A stretch of DNA of 64,000 nt from Hylemonella gracilis (GTDB lineage Bacteria > Pseudomonadota > Gammaproteobacteria > Burkholderiales > Burkholderiaceae_C), in NCBI RefSeq assembly GCF_004328645.1, contig NZ_CP031395.1, forward strand, positions 955,501-1,019,500, written 5' to 3'. The notes under the pieces are model-generated. The model was given only the letters and a program-made list of their open reading frames with translations. It was not told the DNA's origin and ran no database searches. Below, in pieces: positions 42,880-52,900 of the stretch (positions are counted from its first letter, which is position 1; each line of letters begins with the position of its first letter). The translations under genes and the position numbers were made by a program.

Positions 42880-44556
42880 TCAGAGCGTCTTCCGTAAATT
42901 CGCCGGCGCGATCTTGAGCGTCTCGCGGTACTTGGCCACGGTGCGGCGCGCGCATTCGATGCCTTGTTCCTTGAGCATCTCCGACAGCTGGCTGTCGGAC
43001 AGCGGCTTCTTGGCGTTTTCCGCGCCCACGAACTGCTTGATCAGCGCGCGCACCGCGGTGCTGGATGCGCTGCTGCCGGATTCCGTGCCCAGCCCGGAGC
43101 CGAAGAAGTACTTGAGCTCGTAGGTGCCGTAGGGCGTGGACATGTACTTGGCCGTGGTCACGCGACTGATGGTGGATTCGTGCAGGCCCAGCTCGTCGGC
43201 GATCTCGCGCAGCACCAGCGGACGCATGGCCAGCTCGCCATGCACGAAGAAGTTCTTCTGCCGGTCCACGATGGCGTTGGCCACGCGCAGGATGGTGTCG
43301 AAGCGCTGCTGGATGTTCTTGATGAACCAGCGCGCCTCCTGCAGGCGCTGTTGCAGCGCTGCGTGATTGCTGGACTCGCGCGCCGCGCCACCGCTGCGCT
43401 GGCCCTTGAGTGCGTTGGCATAGATGTCGTGCACGCGCAGGCGTGGCATCACATCGGGGTTGAGCATGACGCGAAAACGCGCGTTGCTGGCGTTGCCTCC
43501 CACGCGCTGCACCAGCACGTCGGGCGTGATGATGTGACGTTCCACGTCGACGAAACGACGCCCGGGCTTGGGTTCCAGTCGCGCGATCAAGGCCAGGGCC
43601 TCGCGCGTCAGCGCCTCGCCCGCCGCTCCGGTGCCGCCGGTGAGCTGGGAGAGGCGGCGCAGGTCACGCCGCGCCAGCAACTCGGGGGGCTGTTCGATCA
43701 GGCGCAGCGCCTGGGTCAGGGTCTGGCGCAAGGCCGCGCAGCTGTCCTGCTTCGAACCGGGCGTCGCCGCGGACGAAGGGGACGCAGGCGGCAGGTCCAG
43801 CACCCGCTGCTGCAACTGCAGGCGCAGGCATTCGCTCAGCGAGCGGGCGCCCACGCCCGAGGGTTCCATCTGGTGCAGCAGGCGCAGCGCGATCTGGAAG
43901 TGCTCCAGCAGTCCTTCCAGCTGTGTGGCGTCTTCGCCAGCCAGGCTGGCGGCCAGTATTTCAAGCGAGTCTTCGAGGTAGCCGTCGTCATTGAGCGACT
44001 CGATCAGGAAGAGCAGGGCCGCGCGGTCGGCCGGCGCCAGCCGCAGCGCGAGGGCTTGCTGCCGCAGGTGGTCCTGCAGGCTCTCGTGCGCGCGCGCCAG
44101 TTCGGTGGCATCCGCCACGTCGTCGTCACCTTGATTGCCATTGCGCGGCGGGGCGTCGCCACCCCATTCACTGTCGTCGGGTGCCAGCTCCACGCTGCCA
44201 TCGCCTTCCCAGTCGCCGTCGCGCGCCAAGTCCACCGTGGGGGCATCGTCACCCGCAAGGTCAGCGATCTCGCTGCCTGTGTCTGGCGTGTGCTCGGACG
44301 CGCTCTCTATCACGGAGCCACCCACCGTGTCGCCGTGGTCGTCGTCGTTCACGGGCGGGGTATCGGCCTGTTCCAGGCCATAGGCTTCGCGCTCGGCGCT
44401 GTCGTCGGCGCGCTCCAGGAAGGGGTTCTCATCCAGCAACTGCTCCACTTCCTGGTTCAGCTCCAGCGTGGATAGCTGCAGCAGCCGGATGGACTGCTGC
44501 AGCTGAGGCGTGAGCGCAAGGTGCTGGGAGATGCGCAGCGAGAGGCTCTGCTTCAT
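42880..44556 (-). CDS. rpoN: RNA polymerase sigma-54 factor
   Basis: 558 residues from ATG at 44556 (MKQSLSLRISQHLALTPQLQ), the standard RpoN start; the frame is open further upstream as a shadow of lptB. Region I Gln-rich segment, an acidic region II (many Asp/Glu, residues ~60-150), and the C-terminal DNA-binding part with the RpoN box ARRTVAKYRE. Recognises -24/-12 promoters such as those proposed at 14745 and 18640. Lies downstream of lptA-lptB; the usual hpf/ptsN genes do not follow. Confidence 0.97.
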   Translation of the reverse strand: MKQSLSLRISQHLALTPQLQQSIRLLQLSTLELNQEVEQLLDENPFLERADDSAEREAYGLEQADTPPVNDDDHGDTVGGSVIESASEHTPDTGSEIADLAGDDAPTVDLARDGDWEGDGSVELAPDDSEWGGDAPPRNGNQGDDDVADATELARAHESLQDHLRQQALALRLAPADRAALLFLIESLNDDGYLEDSLEILAASLAGEDATQLEGLLEHFQIALRLLHQMEPSGVGARSLSECLRLQLQQRVLDLPPASPSSAATPGSKQDSCAALRQTLTQALRLIEQPPELLARRDLRRLSQLTGGTGAAGEALTREALALIARLEPKPGRRFVDVERHIITPDVLVQRVGGNASNARFRVMLNPDVMPRLRVHDIYANALKGQRSGGAARESSNHAALQQRLQEARWFIKNIQQRFDTILRVANAIVDRQKNFFVHGELAMRPLVLREIADELGLHESTISRVTTAKYMSTPYGTYELKYFFGSGLGTESGSSASSTAVRALIKQFVGAENAKKPLSDSQLSEMLKEQGIECARRTVAKYRETLKIAPANLRKTL

Positions 44557-44698
44557 GGGCGCGCTCGCGGAGGCAGAGATGGGATAAGCACCGGCCCGTG
44601 CCCGGCGGTGTCGGGTTCCCACCCGGGCGCCAGGCGGCGCGGGGGCGCGGCCGGGACTACACCACGGCACGAGGTGACGGGCTGGGTGGGCATGGGGC

Positions 44699-45544
44699 TC
44701 ACATCTTGAAGTTCTCGCCGAGGTACACGCGGCGTACATCGGCGTTGTTGACGATCTCAGCGGGGGTGCCCTGGGCCAGCACGCGGCCTTCGCTGATGAT
44801 GTAGGCGTGGTCGCAGATGCCCAGCGTCTCGCGCACGTTGTGGTCGGTGATGAGCACGCCCAGGCCACGTGATTTGAGGAAGCTGATGATGCGCTGGATC
44901 TCGATCACCGCGATCGGGTCGATGCCCGCGAAGGGTTCGTCGAGCAGGATGAAGCGCGGCTGCGTGGCCAGCGCCCGCGCGATTTCCACGCGACGTCGCT
45001 CGCCGCCTGAGAGCGCGAGCGAAGGCGACAGGCGCAGTTTTTCCACGCGCAGATCTTGCAGCAGGCTGGTAAGACGGTGCTCGATCTCGGCGCGTTTCAG
45101 GCGCTTGCCGTGCTCGTCGTGCTGCAGCTCCAGCACGGCGCGCACATTGTCCTCGACGTTCAACTTGCGGAAGATCGATGCTTCCTGCGGCAGGTAGGAC
45201 AGGCCCATGCGCGCGCGCTGGTGGATGGGCAGGTGTTCCACGCGCTGGCCATCGATGTCGATGGCGCCTGCGCTGGCGCGCACCAGGCCGACGATCATGT
45301 AGAAGCTGGTCGTCTTGCCCGCGCCATTGGGGCCGAGCAGACCGACGACTTCGCCACGGCGCACGGCGAGCGAGACGTCCTTGACCGCCTCGCGGCTGCC
45401 GTAGAACTTCTTGAGGTGTCGTGCTTCCAGGCGGCTGGGTTCCACTGCGGCGGTGTCCACGGGGGGCGTCGCAGGCGTCGACCCTTCCGCCGGGGTGTTG
45501 CTCGGGTTGTCGGACGGGACCGGGGTGGGGTGGTGTTCACTCAT
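44699..45544 (-). CDS. lptB: LPS export ABC transporter ATP-binding protein LptB
   Basis: 281 residues from ATG at 45544. Walker A GPNGAGKTTS, signature LSGGERRRVEIARAL, Walker B FILLDEPFAGIDPIAV, with LITDHNVRETLGICD as H-loop. LptB powers extraction of LPS from the inner membrane by LptFG. It carries about 40 extra N-terminal residues rich in Pro/Ser/Thr compared with E. coli LptB (241 aa). Order lptA-lptB-rpoN is conserved. Confidence 0.96.
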   Translation of the reverse strand: MSEHHPTPVPSDNPSNTPAEGSTPATPPVDTAAVEPSRLEARHLKKFYGSREAVKDVSLAVRRGEVVGLLGPNGAGKTTSFYMIVGLVRASAGAIDIDGQRVEHLPIHQRARMGLSYLPQEASIFRKLNVEDNVRAVLELQHDEHGKRLKRAEIEHRLTSLLQDLRVEKLRLSPSLALSGGERRRVEIARALATQPRFILLDEPFAGIDPIAVIEIQRIISFLKSRGLGVLITDHNVRETLGICDHAYIISEGRVLAQGTPAEIVNNADVRRVYLGENFKM

Positions 45545-45575
45545 GCGTGTGGGGGGCCGGGGTGGGCGTGGGCGT

Positions 45576-46298
45576 TCAACGGGCGCCGCGCGCGGGCATC
45601 GGGGCAAGGCGCGGGTCTTCGCGTAGTTTCAGGTCCGGGCTGCTGCTCGGGCCCGGCGCGGCGCCCGCCGCTGCGGGAGTTCCCGATGGTGTGGTGGCTC
45701 GCGGGGACAGGGTGGCACGCACCCGGGTGTCGGAGCTGGGCCGCGCGGGCACGGCGCCGGTCGCGCGCGTGCCGTCGATGGTGAAGTTGTCCTTCAGGTT
45801 GTCGTAGACGATGACCTGACCACTCATGATGTCGGCCTCGGCACCGCCACGCAGGCGGCGCAGGACCGCGTCGCCAAGCAGCTTGAACACGTCGGCGCGG
45901 CCGTCGTATTCGATGGTGTTGCTTTCCCCTATGACGGTCTCGTCCATGCCGTCGCGCAGTTGCGTGAAGCGGGCCCGTTGCCCGAGCGCGGCGGTGATGT
46001 TGCCGTACTGGTAGCCCAGGGCGTCCTGACGCACTTCGATGCGCTCTCCCTCGATCGTGATGCCGCCGCGTGTCAATACCACGTTGCCGCTGAACACGCT
46101 GATCTGGCGCTGGTCGTCGTAGCGCAGGGCATCGGCCTCGATGTGCATGGCCTGGGCCACGGGGGCGGCCGCCGCACTACCTGTGCTGGCCGCCTTGGTC
46201 TGGGCGCCGGCCGACAGGCTGGCGGCCAGCAGAACGCCACCCCAGGTCAAGGTCAGGCGCGACGGAAACAGACGGGGCAGGGAGCGGCGAGGAGGCAT
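45576..46298 (-). CDS. lptA: LPS periplasmic bridge protein LptA
   Basis: 240 residues from ATG at 46298; signal peptide ends near SAGAQ. OstA/LptA beta-jellyroll domain (MHIEADALRYDDQRQISVFSG, VVLTRGGITIEGERIEV, NTIEYDGRADVFKLLGDAVL in parts). The last ~50 residues are a Ser/Pro/Ala-rich tail absent from E. coli LptA. LptA forms the periplasmic bridge for LPS. lptC, normally just upstream, is missing here; gshB is divergent instead. Confidence 0.92.
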   Translation of the reverse strand: MPPRRSLPRLFPSRLTLTWGGVLLAASLSAGAQTKAASTGSAAAAPVAQAMHIEADALRYDDQRQISVFSGNVVLTRGGITIEGERIEVRQDALGYQYGNITAALGQRARFTQLRDGMDETVIGESNTIEYDGRADVFKLLGDAVLRRLRGGAEADIMSGQVIVYDNLKDNFTIDGTRATGAVPARPSSDTRVRATLSPRATTPSGTPAAAGAAPGPSSSPDLKLREDPRLAPMPARGAR

Positions 46299-46530
46299 CG
46301 CGGGAGGGGATAGGCGGTTTGCCGTTTTAAAACCTGGACAAGGCCGCTGGGGGCGGGACGGATGCTGCAAGCAGGGCGGGAGGGCCATTTTAAACACCAC
46401 TTAAAGCTGGCTCGGGTTTTGCTTGGTCCCTTTTCCGGTGCATCGAGGTCTGAGGGGTGGGCGGGCGGCGACTGCGGCCTTTGCGAACCTGCAATGCGGG
46501 CGATTTGCAATTCGTGCGAGACTTCCCGGC
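46299..46530. other. Divergent gap between lptA and gshB
   Basis: 232 bases without a convincing gene. It must hold the promoters of lptA (minus) and gshB (plus), but no strong -35/-10 pair stands out. Short TTTTAAA-type stretches (46323-46330 and 46387-46404) are the only AT-rich positions. Confidence 0.4.
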
Positions 46531-47493
46531 ATGAAGCTCCTGTTCATCGCCGACCCGCTTGAATCCTTCAAGACCTACAAAGACAGTACCTACGCCATGA
46601 TGCGCGAGGCGGCCCGCCGGGGCCACCCGCTGGCAGTCTGTGAGCCACGTCATCTGCGCTGGGTGTCCGACGGCCAGGTGGGTGGTCCGGTGCGGGCGCA
46701 GGTGCGCGACATCACGCTGACCGGTGATGCCGATGCCTGGTTCCGCGAGACTGCGGTGCGCGAAGCCGCCCTGCGTGACTTCGATGCCGTTCTGATGCGC
46801 AAGGACCCGCCCTTCGACAGCGAGTATTTCTACGCCACCCACCTGCTGGAGCAGGCCGAGCGCGAGGGCGCGCGGGTCTACAACAAGGCGCGCGCCCTGC
46901 GTGACCATCCGGAGAAACTGGCCATCCTGGAGTTCCCGCAGTTCATCACGCCGACCTTGGTGACCCGTGAGGCCCAGGCCGTGCGCGCCTTCCATGCCGA
47001 GCACGGCGACATCATCCTCAAGCCGCTGGATGGCATGGGCGGCATGGGCATCTTCCGCGTCAAGGACGATGGCCTGAATCTGGGCAGCATCATCGAGACA
47101 CTGAACAAGGACGGCGTGCAGACCCTGATGGTGCAGAAATTCATTCCCGCCATCGCCCAGGGTGACAAGCGCATTCTCGTGATCGGTGGCGTGCCGGTGC
47201 CGCATGCCCTGGCACGCATCCCGCAAGGCGGGGAGGTGCGGGGCAACCTGGCGGCTGGTGGCAAGGGGGTGGCGCAGCCGCTGACGGCGCGCGACCGCGA
47301 AATCGCCGAAACGCTGGGGCCCATCCTCGCGGCGCGAGGCCTGCTGCTCGTGGGACTCGATGTGATCGGCGAGCAGTTGACCGAGATCAACGTGACCAGC
47401 CCGACCTGCTTTCGGGAAATCAGCGACCAGAGCGGGTTTGACGTGGCCAAGCGCTTCGTCGACGCGCTGGAAGCCGCCGTCGCGGCGGCTTGA
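46531..47493 (+). CDS. gshB: Glutathione synthetase
   Basis: 320 residues from ATG at 46531 (MKLLFIADPLESFKTYKDST). ATP-grasp enzyme that joins glycine to gamma-glutamylcysteine. Motifs: LMRKDPPFDSEYFYAT, IILKPLDGMGGMGIFRV (nucleotide-binding loop), DKRILVIGGVPVPHALARIP and EINVTSPTCFREI. Length matches E. coli GshB (316). gshA is not in the window. Confidence 0.96.
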   Translation: MKLLFIADPLESFKTYKDSTYAMMREAARRGHPLAVCEPRHLRWVSDGQVGGPVRAQVRDITLTGDADAWFRETAVREAALRDFDAVLMRKDPPFDSEYFYATHLLEQAEREGARVYNKARALRDHPEKLAILEFPQFITPTLVTREAQAVRAFHAEHGDIILKPLDGMGGMGIFRVKDDGLNLGSIIETLNKDGVQTLMVQKFIPAIAQGDKRILVIGGVPVPHALARIPQGGEVRGNLAAGGKGVAQPLTARDREIAETLGPILAARGLLLVGLDVIGEQLTEINVTSPTCFREISDQSGFDVAKRFVDALEAAVAAA

Positions 47494-47550
47494 GGGCGCC
47501 CCCGCCGCCTGCGGTCGGCTGGCGCACCCCATGGTCCGGCGTTCAGACGC

Positions 47551-48612
47551 TCATGCGAAATGGTCGAAGGAGGCGAAGCGCCCGGCCAGCCGTTGGCCCT
47601 GGGCGTCCACGACACGCAAACCTTCCTGTACCTCGATCTGGCCGATGCGGGTGACTGGGGTGTCGGCGACCCCGGCCGCCGCCACCACGGCTTCGCGCCG
47701 CGTGGCCGGCGCAGTGAACAGCAATTCGTAGTCATCTCCGCCTGACAAGGCGAGGCTGAGGCGTTCGGGCGGTGTCAGCGCCGTGCTGTTCAGGCGGTGC
47801 GAGGCCAGCAAGTCGCTCAACACAGGGGCGAGCAGGCGGGCGCCGCAGCGTGAGGCCTCCAGGATGTGCTGCAGGTCGCCCACCAGGCCATCGCTCAGGT
47901 CCATGCAGGCGCTGGCGATGCCGCGCAGTGCCAGCCCCAGACCCACGCGTGGCGTCGGGCGTTCCAGACGGGTGCGTGCCAGTTTCAGCACCTCGGGTGG
48001 CAGTTGCAGCCAGCGGGGTGCCCCGGGGCTGCGGTCGCCATGCTGGGCCTTGAGTGCCAGCAGCGCCAGCCGCGCGTCGCCCAGCGTGCCGCTGACCCAG
48101 AGGTCGTCACCCGGCTTCGCGCCCGAGCGCAGCAGGGCCTGGCTGCGGCCCTGCGCCGTGGGCACCGCGCCCAACGCCGTGATGCAGATGTTGAGCGGGC
48201 CGCGCGTGGTGTCGCCGCCCATCAGCGTGCAGCCATGGGCGTCGGCCAGGGCGAACAGGCCGCGGGTGAAGGCGTCGATCCAGTTCAGGCGCGCGGCGTT
48301 GCTGTCCGGCAGCGCCAGCGCGAGCGTGAAGGCCAGGGGCTGGGCACCGCAGGCGGCCAGGTCGCTGAGGTTGACGGCCAGGGCCTTGTGGCCCAGCGCC
48401 GCGGGATCGACGTCGGCGAAGAAGTGCTGGCCTTCAACCAGCATGTCGGTGCTGATGGCCAGTTGCGCGTCCGTCGGCAGCGCGTTGGCCAGGCCGGGCG
48501 TCGCTTGCAGCAGGGCGCAGTCGTCGCCGATGCCCAACGCCACGGCCGGGTTGCGCGGGGCGGCGTTGCGCTGGAAGTAGCGCGCGATCAGCTCGAATTC
48601 ACCGAGGGCCAT
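47551..48612 (-). CDS. thiL: Thiamine-monophosphate kinase
   Basis: 353 residues. Phosphorylates thiamine phosphate to thiamine diphosphate. Motifs: [43 protein letters not shown] and [16 protein letters not shown], with [12 protein letters not shown] near the C-terminus, all typical of ThiL. Starts 17 bases downstream of apaG on the same strand. Confidence 0.95.
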   Translation of the reverse strand: MALGEFELIARYFQRNAAPRNPAVALGIGDDCALLQATPGLANALPTDAQLAISTDMLVEGQHFFADVDPAALGHKALAVNLSDLAACGAQPLAFTLALALPDSNAARLNWIDAFTRGLFALADAHGCTLMGGDTTRGPLNICITALGAVPTAQGRSQALLRSGAKPGDDLWVSGTLGDARLALLALKAQHGDRSPGAPRWLQLPPEVLKLARTRLERPTPRVGLGLALRGIASACMDLSDGLVGDLQHILEASRCGARLLAPVLSDLLASHRLNSTALTPPERLSLALSGGDDYELLFTAPATRREAVVAAAGVADTPVTRIGQIEVQEGLRVVDAQGQRLAGRFASFDHFA

Positions 48613-48629
48613 GTGTCTGGCGGCCCTGC

Positions 48630-49025
48630 TCAGTGCAGGGTGCGTTGGCCACCGCCCGTGCTCAAGGCGTCGAGCACGAAGAGCGGGATGTCCACGTCAA
48701 AGCGCTCGCCCTCCTCCGTCACGAAGAAATAGCTGCCATGCATGGTGCCGGTGGGCGTGCGCAGCCGCGCGCCGCTGGTGTATTCGAAACGCATGCCGGG
48801 TTTGAGCAGCGGTTGCTGGCCCACCACGCCCAGGCCCCGCACTTTCTCGGTGTGGCCGTTGGCGTCGTTCACGTTCCAGCTGCGGGAAATGAGCTGCGCG
48901 GCCACGTCCCCCCGGTTGGTGATGGTGATCGTGTAGGCGAAGGCGTAGATGCCGCGGGCCGGATCGGACTGCTCGGGCAGGTGGCGCGGCTGGGTTTCGA
49001 TCAGGATGTCGGTGGGGGCGGACAT
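48630..49025 (-). CDS. apaG: ApaG (Co2+/Mg2+ efflux-associated protein)
   Basis: 131 residues from ATG at 49025. The single ApaG beta-sandwich domain with [41 protein letters not shown] and [10 protein letters not shown]; these motifs are near-invariant in the family. Biochemical role remains unsettled (linked to cobalt/magnesium homeostasis and nucleotide metabolism). Divergent from rpe with about 110 bases between starts, a position common in Burkholderiales. Confidence 0.95.
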   Translation of the reverse strand: MSAPTDILIETQPRHLPEQSDPARGIYAFAYTITITNRGDVAAQLISRSWNVNDANGHTEKVRGLGVVGQQPLLKPGMRFEYTSGARLRTPTGTMHGSYFFVTEEGERFDVDIPLFVLDALSTGGGQRTLH

Positions 49026-49136
49026 GGCGGGTGGCGGAAAGTCTGGGACACGGCGTGGGGCCGGCAAGCCGGCATCCTACCTGCGAAAATGCAATTTGAC
49101 TCCACCCTTAAATTGGCCCGGCTCCGGGCCCCCGCC

Positions 49137-49829
49137 ATGAGCACCTCCGAACGCACGCCCTACCGCATCGCCCCGTCCATCCTGTCGGCCGACTTCGCCC
49201 GCCTGGGCGAGGAACTGAAGAACGTCATCGACGCCGGCGCGGACTGGATCCATTTCGACGTGATGGACAACCATTACGTGCCCAACCTGACCTTCGGCCC
49301 CATGATCTGCCAGGCCCTCAAGCCCCATGCGAAACGTGCGGACGGTACGCCCGTGCCGCTGGACGTGCACATGATGGTGCAGCCGGTCGACGCCCTGGCG
49401 GCCGCCTTCGCCGAGGCCGGCGCGGACCTGATCAGCTTTCACCCCGACGCCTCCCCCCATGTGCATCGCAGCATCCAGGCGATCAAGAGCAAGGGCGTGA
49501 AGGCCGGCCTGACCTTCAACCCCGCCGCGCCGCTGGACGTGCTGGACTGGGTGATCGAGGACATCGACCTCATCCTGATCATGAGCGTCAACCCGGGCTT
49601 TGGCGGGCAAAGTTTCATCGACTCGGCGCTGCGCAAGATCGAAGCCGCGCGCAAGCGCATCGATGCCTGCGGCAAGGACATCCGCCTGGAAGTGGACGGC
49701 GGCATCAAAGTCGACAACATCCGCCGCGTGGCCGATGCCGGGGCGGATACTTTCGTCGCCGGCAGCGCCATCTTCGGAAAGCCGGACTACAAGACCGTGG
49801 TGGATGCCATGCGCCGGGCCCTGGCTTAG
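49137..49829 (+). CDS. rpe: Ribulose-phosphate 3-epimerase
   Basis: 230 residues from ATG at 49137. TIM-barrel epimerase of the pentose phosphate and Calvin pathways. Motifs: [35 protein letters not shown] with metal-binding His/Asp, VDVHMMV-like [23 protein letters not shown] and [12 protein letters not shown]. An in-frame ATG at 49089 is possible but would add a basic, non-conserved stretch. Confidence 0.96.
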   Translation: MSTSERTPYRIAPSILSADFARLGEELKNVIDAGADWIHFDVMDNHYVPNLTFGPMICQALKPHAKRADGTPVPLDVHMMVQPVDALAAAFAEAGADLISFHPDASPHVHRSIQAIKSKGVKAGLTFNPAAPLDVLDWVIEDIDLILIMSVNPGFGGQSFIDSALRKIEAARKRIDACGKDIRLEVDGGIKVDNIRRVADAGADTFVAGSAIFGKPDYKTVVDAMRRALA

Positions 49830-49846
49830 CCGGAAAAGCAAGGCCG

Positions 49847-49867
49847 AAGCCCGTCATCCTGGGCTTT
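49847..49867 (+). terminator. Possible terminator after rpe
   Basis: AAGCCC and GGGCTT pair around an 8-base loop, followed by only three Ts. Modest terminator 18 bases after the rpe stop. Confidence 0.4.
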
Positions 49868-49917
49868 AGCCCGCGCCGGGGACTGCTACGCTAAGAAAAC
49901 CATAGGGGTATGCGGAC

Positions 49918-52900
49918 ATGGCGCGAAGGTGGTGGATGTGGCGGAGCGCCCGACAGGAGGCAGGCAGACGGGTGATCCCGGATGCCGACACCTGGGTTGG
50001 TGAGCCGTCGGAAGGGGCACCCAGTAGCTGGTTCGCCGGCGACTGGAACACCACGACCGAGTCCCAGTCCCATGCGGACCGTTCCGGCGCCACTGCCGCC
50101 GCTTCCCCGGCGGAGGGCGCGCGTCGGGCGAGTTCGTCCTCGGCCCGGCGGGGCGCGCGGACACATCGTCGCGTGCGGCTGGCGCTTTATTTCGTGCTCC
50201 TGGCCGTCGGCGCCGTGGCCTGGCTGCAGAGCCGCCAGCAGATCCGCCTGGAGCAGGTGCGGCAGGCGGATGCCGAAATCATCCGCGCGGCCGCCTCGCA
50301 GGAAATGCTGGCGCAGCGCCTGCGTCTGCAACTCACGCGGCTGCAGGCAAGACTGGATCCGGCCGAGGTCAGCATCGAGGCCTTGAACGACATCGCGCAC
50401 CTCACCCAGACCCAGGCCATGGCGCTGGACAACCTGCTCGCCGGGCAGGGCGAGGTCGCGGGGGGTGCGGTCCCCAAGCAGGCAAGAAGCTTGCGGCAGA
50501 CCATCGCACGTTGGCAGGAACAGCGCGAGCGGGTCTGGTACCGCACGCAGTCCCTGCTCTGGCACGTGGATGACCCGGATCCGGCGCGGCGCGAGCGGGC
50601 CATCGCGCGCGTGCAGACCGAGCTGGACGCCTTCACGGGCACGCTGCAGGGACTGGGCGCGGAGTTGCAGGGGGCCGCCGAACAACGCGCGGCCGAAACC
50701 CTGCGGGGGATTCGGGCCTCCTTCATCATCACCCTCTTGCTGCTTCTGCTTCTGCTGCTGGGCGTGGCCGAGCCGTTGGTGCGTTTCGTGCGCGCGCAGA
50801 ACGCCCGCCTGCGTCGCCAGACCGAGCAGCGCCGCCAGCTTGCCTTGGTGGCCGAGCGCACGGCCAACTGGGTGGCCATGCTCGATGGCGCGGGTCGGGT
50901 ACTCTGGTGCAACGATGCCTTCCTGCGTGGCAAGGGACTGCCGCGTGAGCAGGTCATCGGGGATCAGGGGGTATTGCTGGGACAGGGCGACGACGACGAG
51001 GCCCGTGCGGCCGTCCTGCTGGAGGAGCTGAGCGAGGGACGGGCGGTGCGCGCCGAGCTGCAGCATCGGGCCGCGGACAGACGGGAAGTCTGGCTCGACG
51101 TGGACTACCAACCCATCCGCGATGCCCAGGGCGAGCACCTCGGCTGCACCGTCGTGGCGACCGACATCACCGAAGCCAAGAGCCAGCGCCTGCGCCTGCG
51201 TGCGTTGATTGACGCCGTGCCGGTGGGCGTGGTGTTGCAGGATCTGGACGGCAAGGTACTGGATTGCAATGTGCTGGCCGCCGAGATGCTGGGACTGTCG
51301 GTGGACGCGCTGGTGGGGCGTGTGGGGTTGTCGGGCCTTGGCGTTTCCGCCGTGCGTGCCGACATGACGCCCTACCCGCAGGACGACCGACCGACCGTGC
51401 GCACCTTGCGCACGGGCCAGCCCTTGCGCGGAGAGTCGATCGGCATCGTCCTGCCGGGTGCGCCGGTGCGCTGGTTGCTGACCAACACACAGCCCTTGCG
51501 CGACGCGGCGGGACGCATGACGGGCGTGGCTTCCAGCGTCATCGACGTGACCGAGCAGCGTGATCAGCAGCAGTTGCTGTCCATCGCGGTGGAGAGCGCC
51601 GCGCTCGGTGTCTGGCAATGGGATTTTGCGAGCGGCCGACTGGAAGTGAATGAACGCTTCTACGCCTTGCTGGGTTACGCCAGCGGTTCCCTGGAGCTGA
51701 CCGCGCGGACCTTGGTCGATTTGATCCATCCGGAAGACTTCGACGCCATGTCGCGGGCCCTGCGCGCGAATCTGCGCGATTCCCGGCGCCCCGTTCATGT
51801 GCAGATGCGCGTGCGGCACGCGGACGGCCGCTGGCGCTGGATGCTTTTCTCCGGCACGGTGGTGTCGCGCGACGGCCGGGGCCGGGCCGCGCGCATGGCG
51901 GGGGTGTGCTACGACGTCAGCGCGCAGAAGGAGCTGGAAGAGCAGTTGCGTCAGAGCGCGCGCATCGACAGCCTGACGCACCTGCCCAACCGCGCCGAGC
52001 TCTTGCGCCGCATCCGCGCCGCGCTGGAGCGCGCCCGCAAGGAATCGGGTTACGGCTTCGCCGTGCTTTTCATGGACTTCGACCGCTTCAAGCAAGTCAA
52101 TGACACCTTAGGTCACTCGGCCGGAGATGAGCTGCTGCGTCAGATCGCGGGGCGGCTGCAGGAAAGTCTGCGTGCGGGCGATGCCTTCGTCCAGGCCAGC
52201 GACATCGACGTGCTGACGGGGCAGCCCACGCAGCAACTGGCGGCGCGCATTGGCGGCGATGAGTTCGTGGTGCTGCTGGACAACATCCGCAGTGACCAGG
52301 ACGCGCAGGTGGTCGCCACCCGTTTGCTCCAGACCCTGGCCGAGCCTTACGAGATCGGTGGGCACCGCGTCAGTTCGACCGCCAGCATCGGTATCGTCAC
52401 GCCCACGCACATGGCCGATGACCCGGACAGCGTGCTGCGTGACGCCGACATCGCGATGTACGAAGCCAAGCGTCAGGGGCGCGGACGCTACGAGCTGTTC
52501 GAACCCTCCCTGCGCAAGCGCGTGCACGACGACGCGGAGCTGGAGAACGATTTACGCCAGGCCTTGGCCCGCGACGAGATCCGAGTGGTCTACCAGCCCC
52601 TGATCGATCTGACCACGGGCCGGCTGGCGAGCGTGGAGGCGCTGGCGCGCTGGCATCATCCCAAGCGCGGCCTGATTTCCCCGCTGGCTTTCATCCCCGT
52701 GGCCGAGGGCTCCGGCCTGATCGGCCCGCTGGGCGAGCGCGTGTTGCGCACCGCCTGCCATGAGCTGGTGCGCCTGCGCCAGATGCTGGGCGATCGCGCG
52801 CCACAGACAGTGTCGGTCAATGTGTCGCGCGCACAGTTGCGGCAGACCGACTTCGTCGCGCGCCTGTCCGAGCTCTTGAACAGCACGGGCATCGGCCCCG

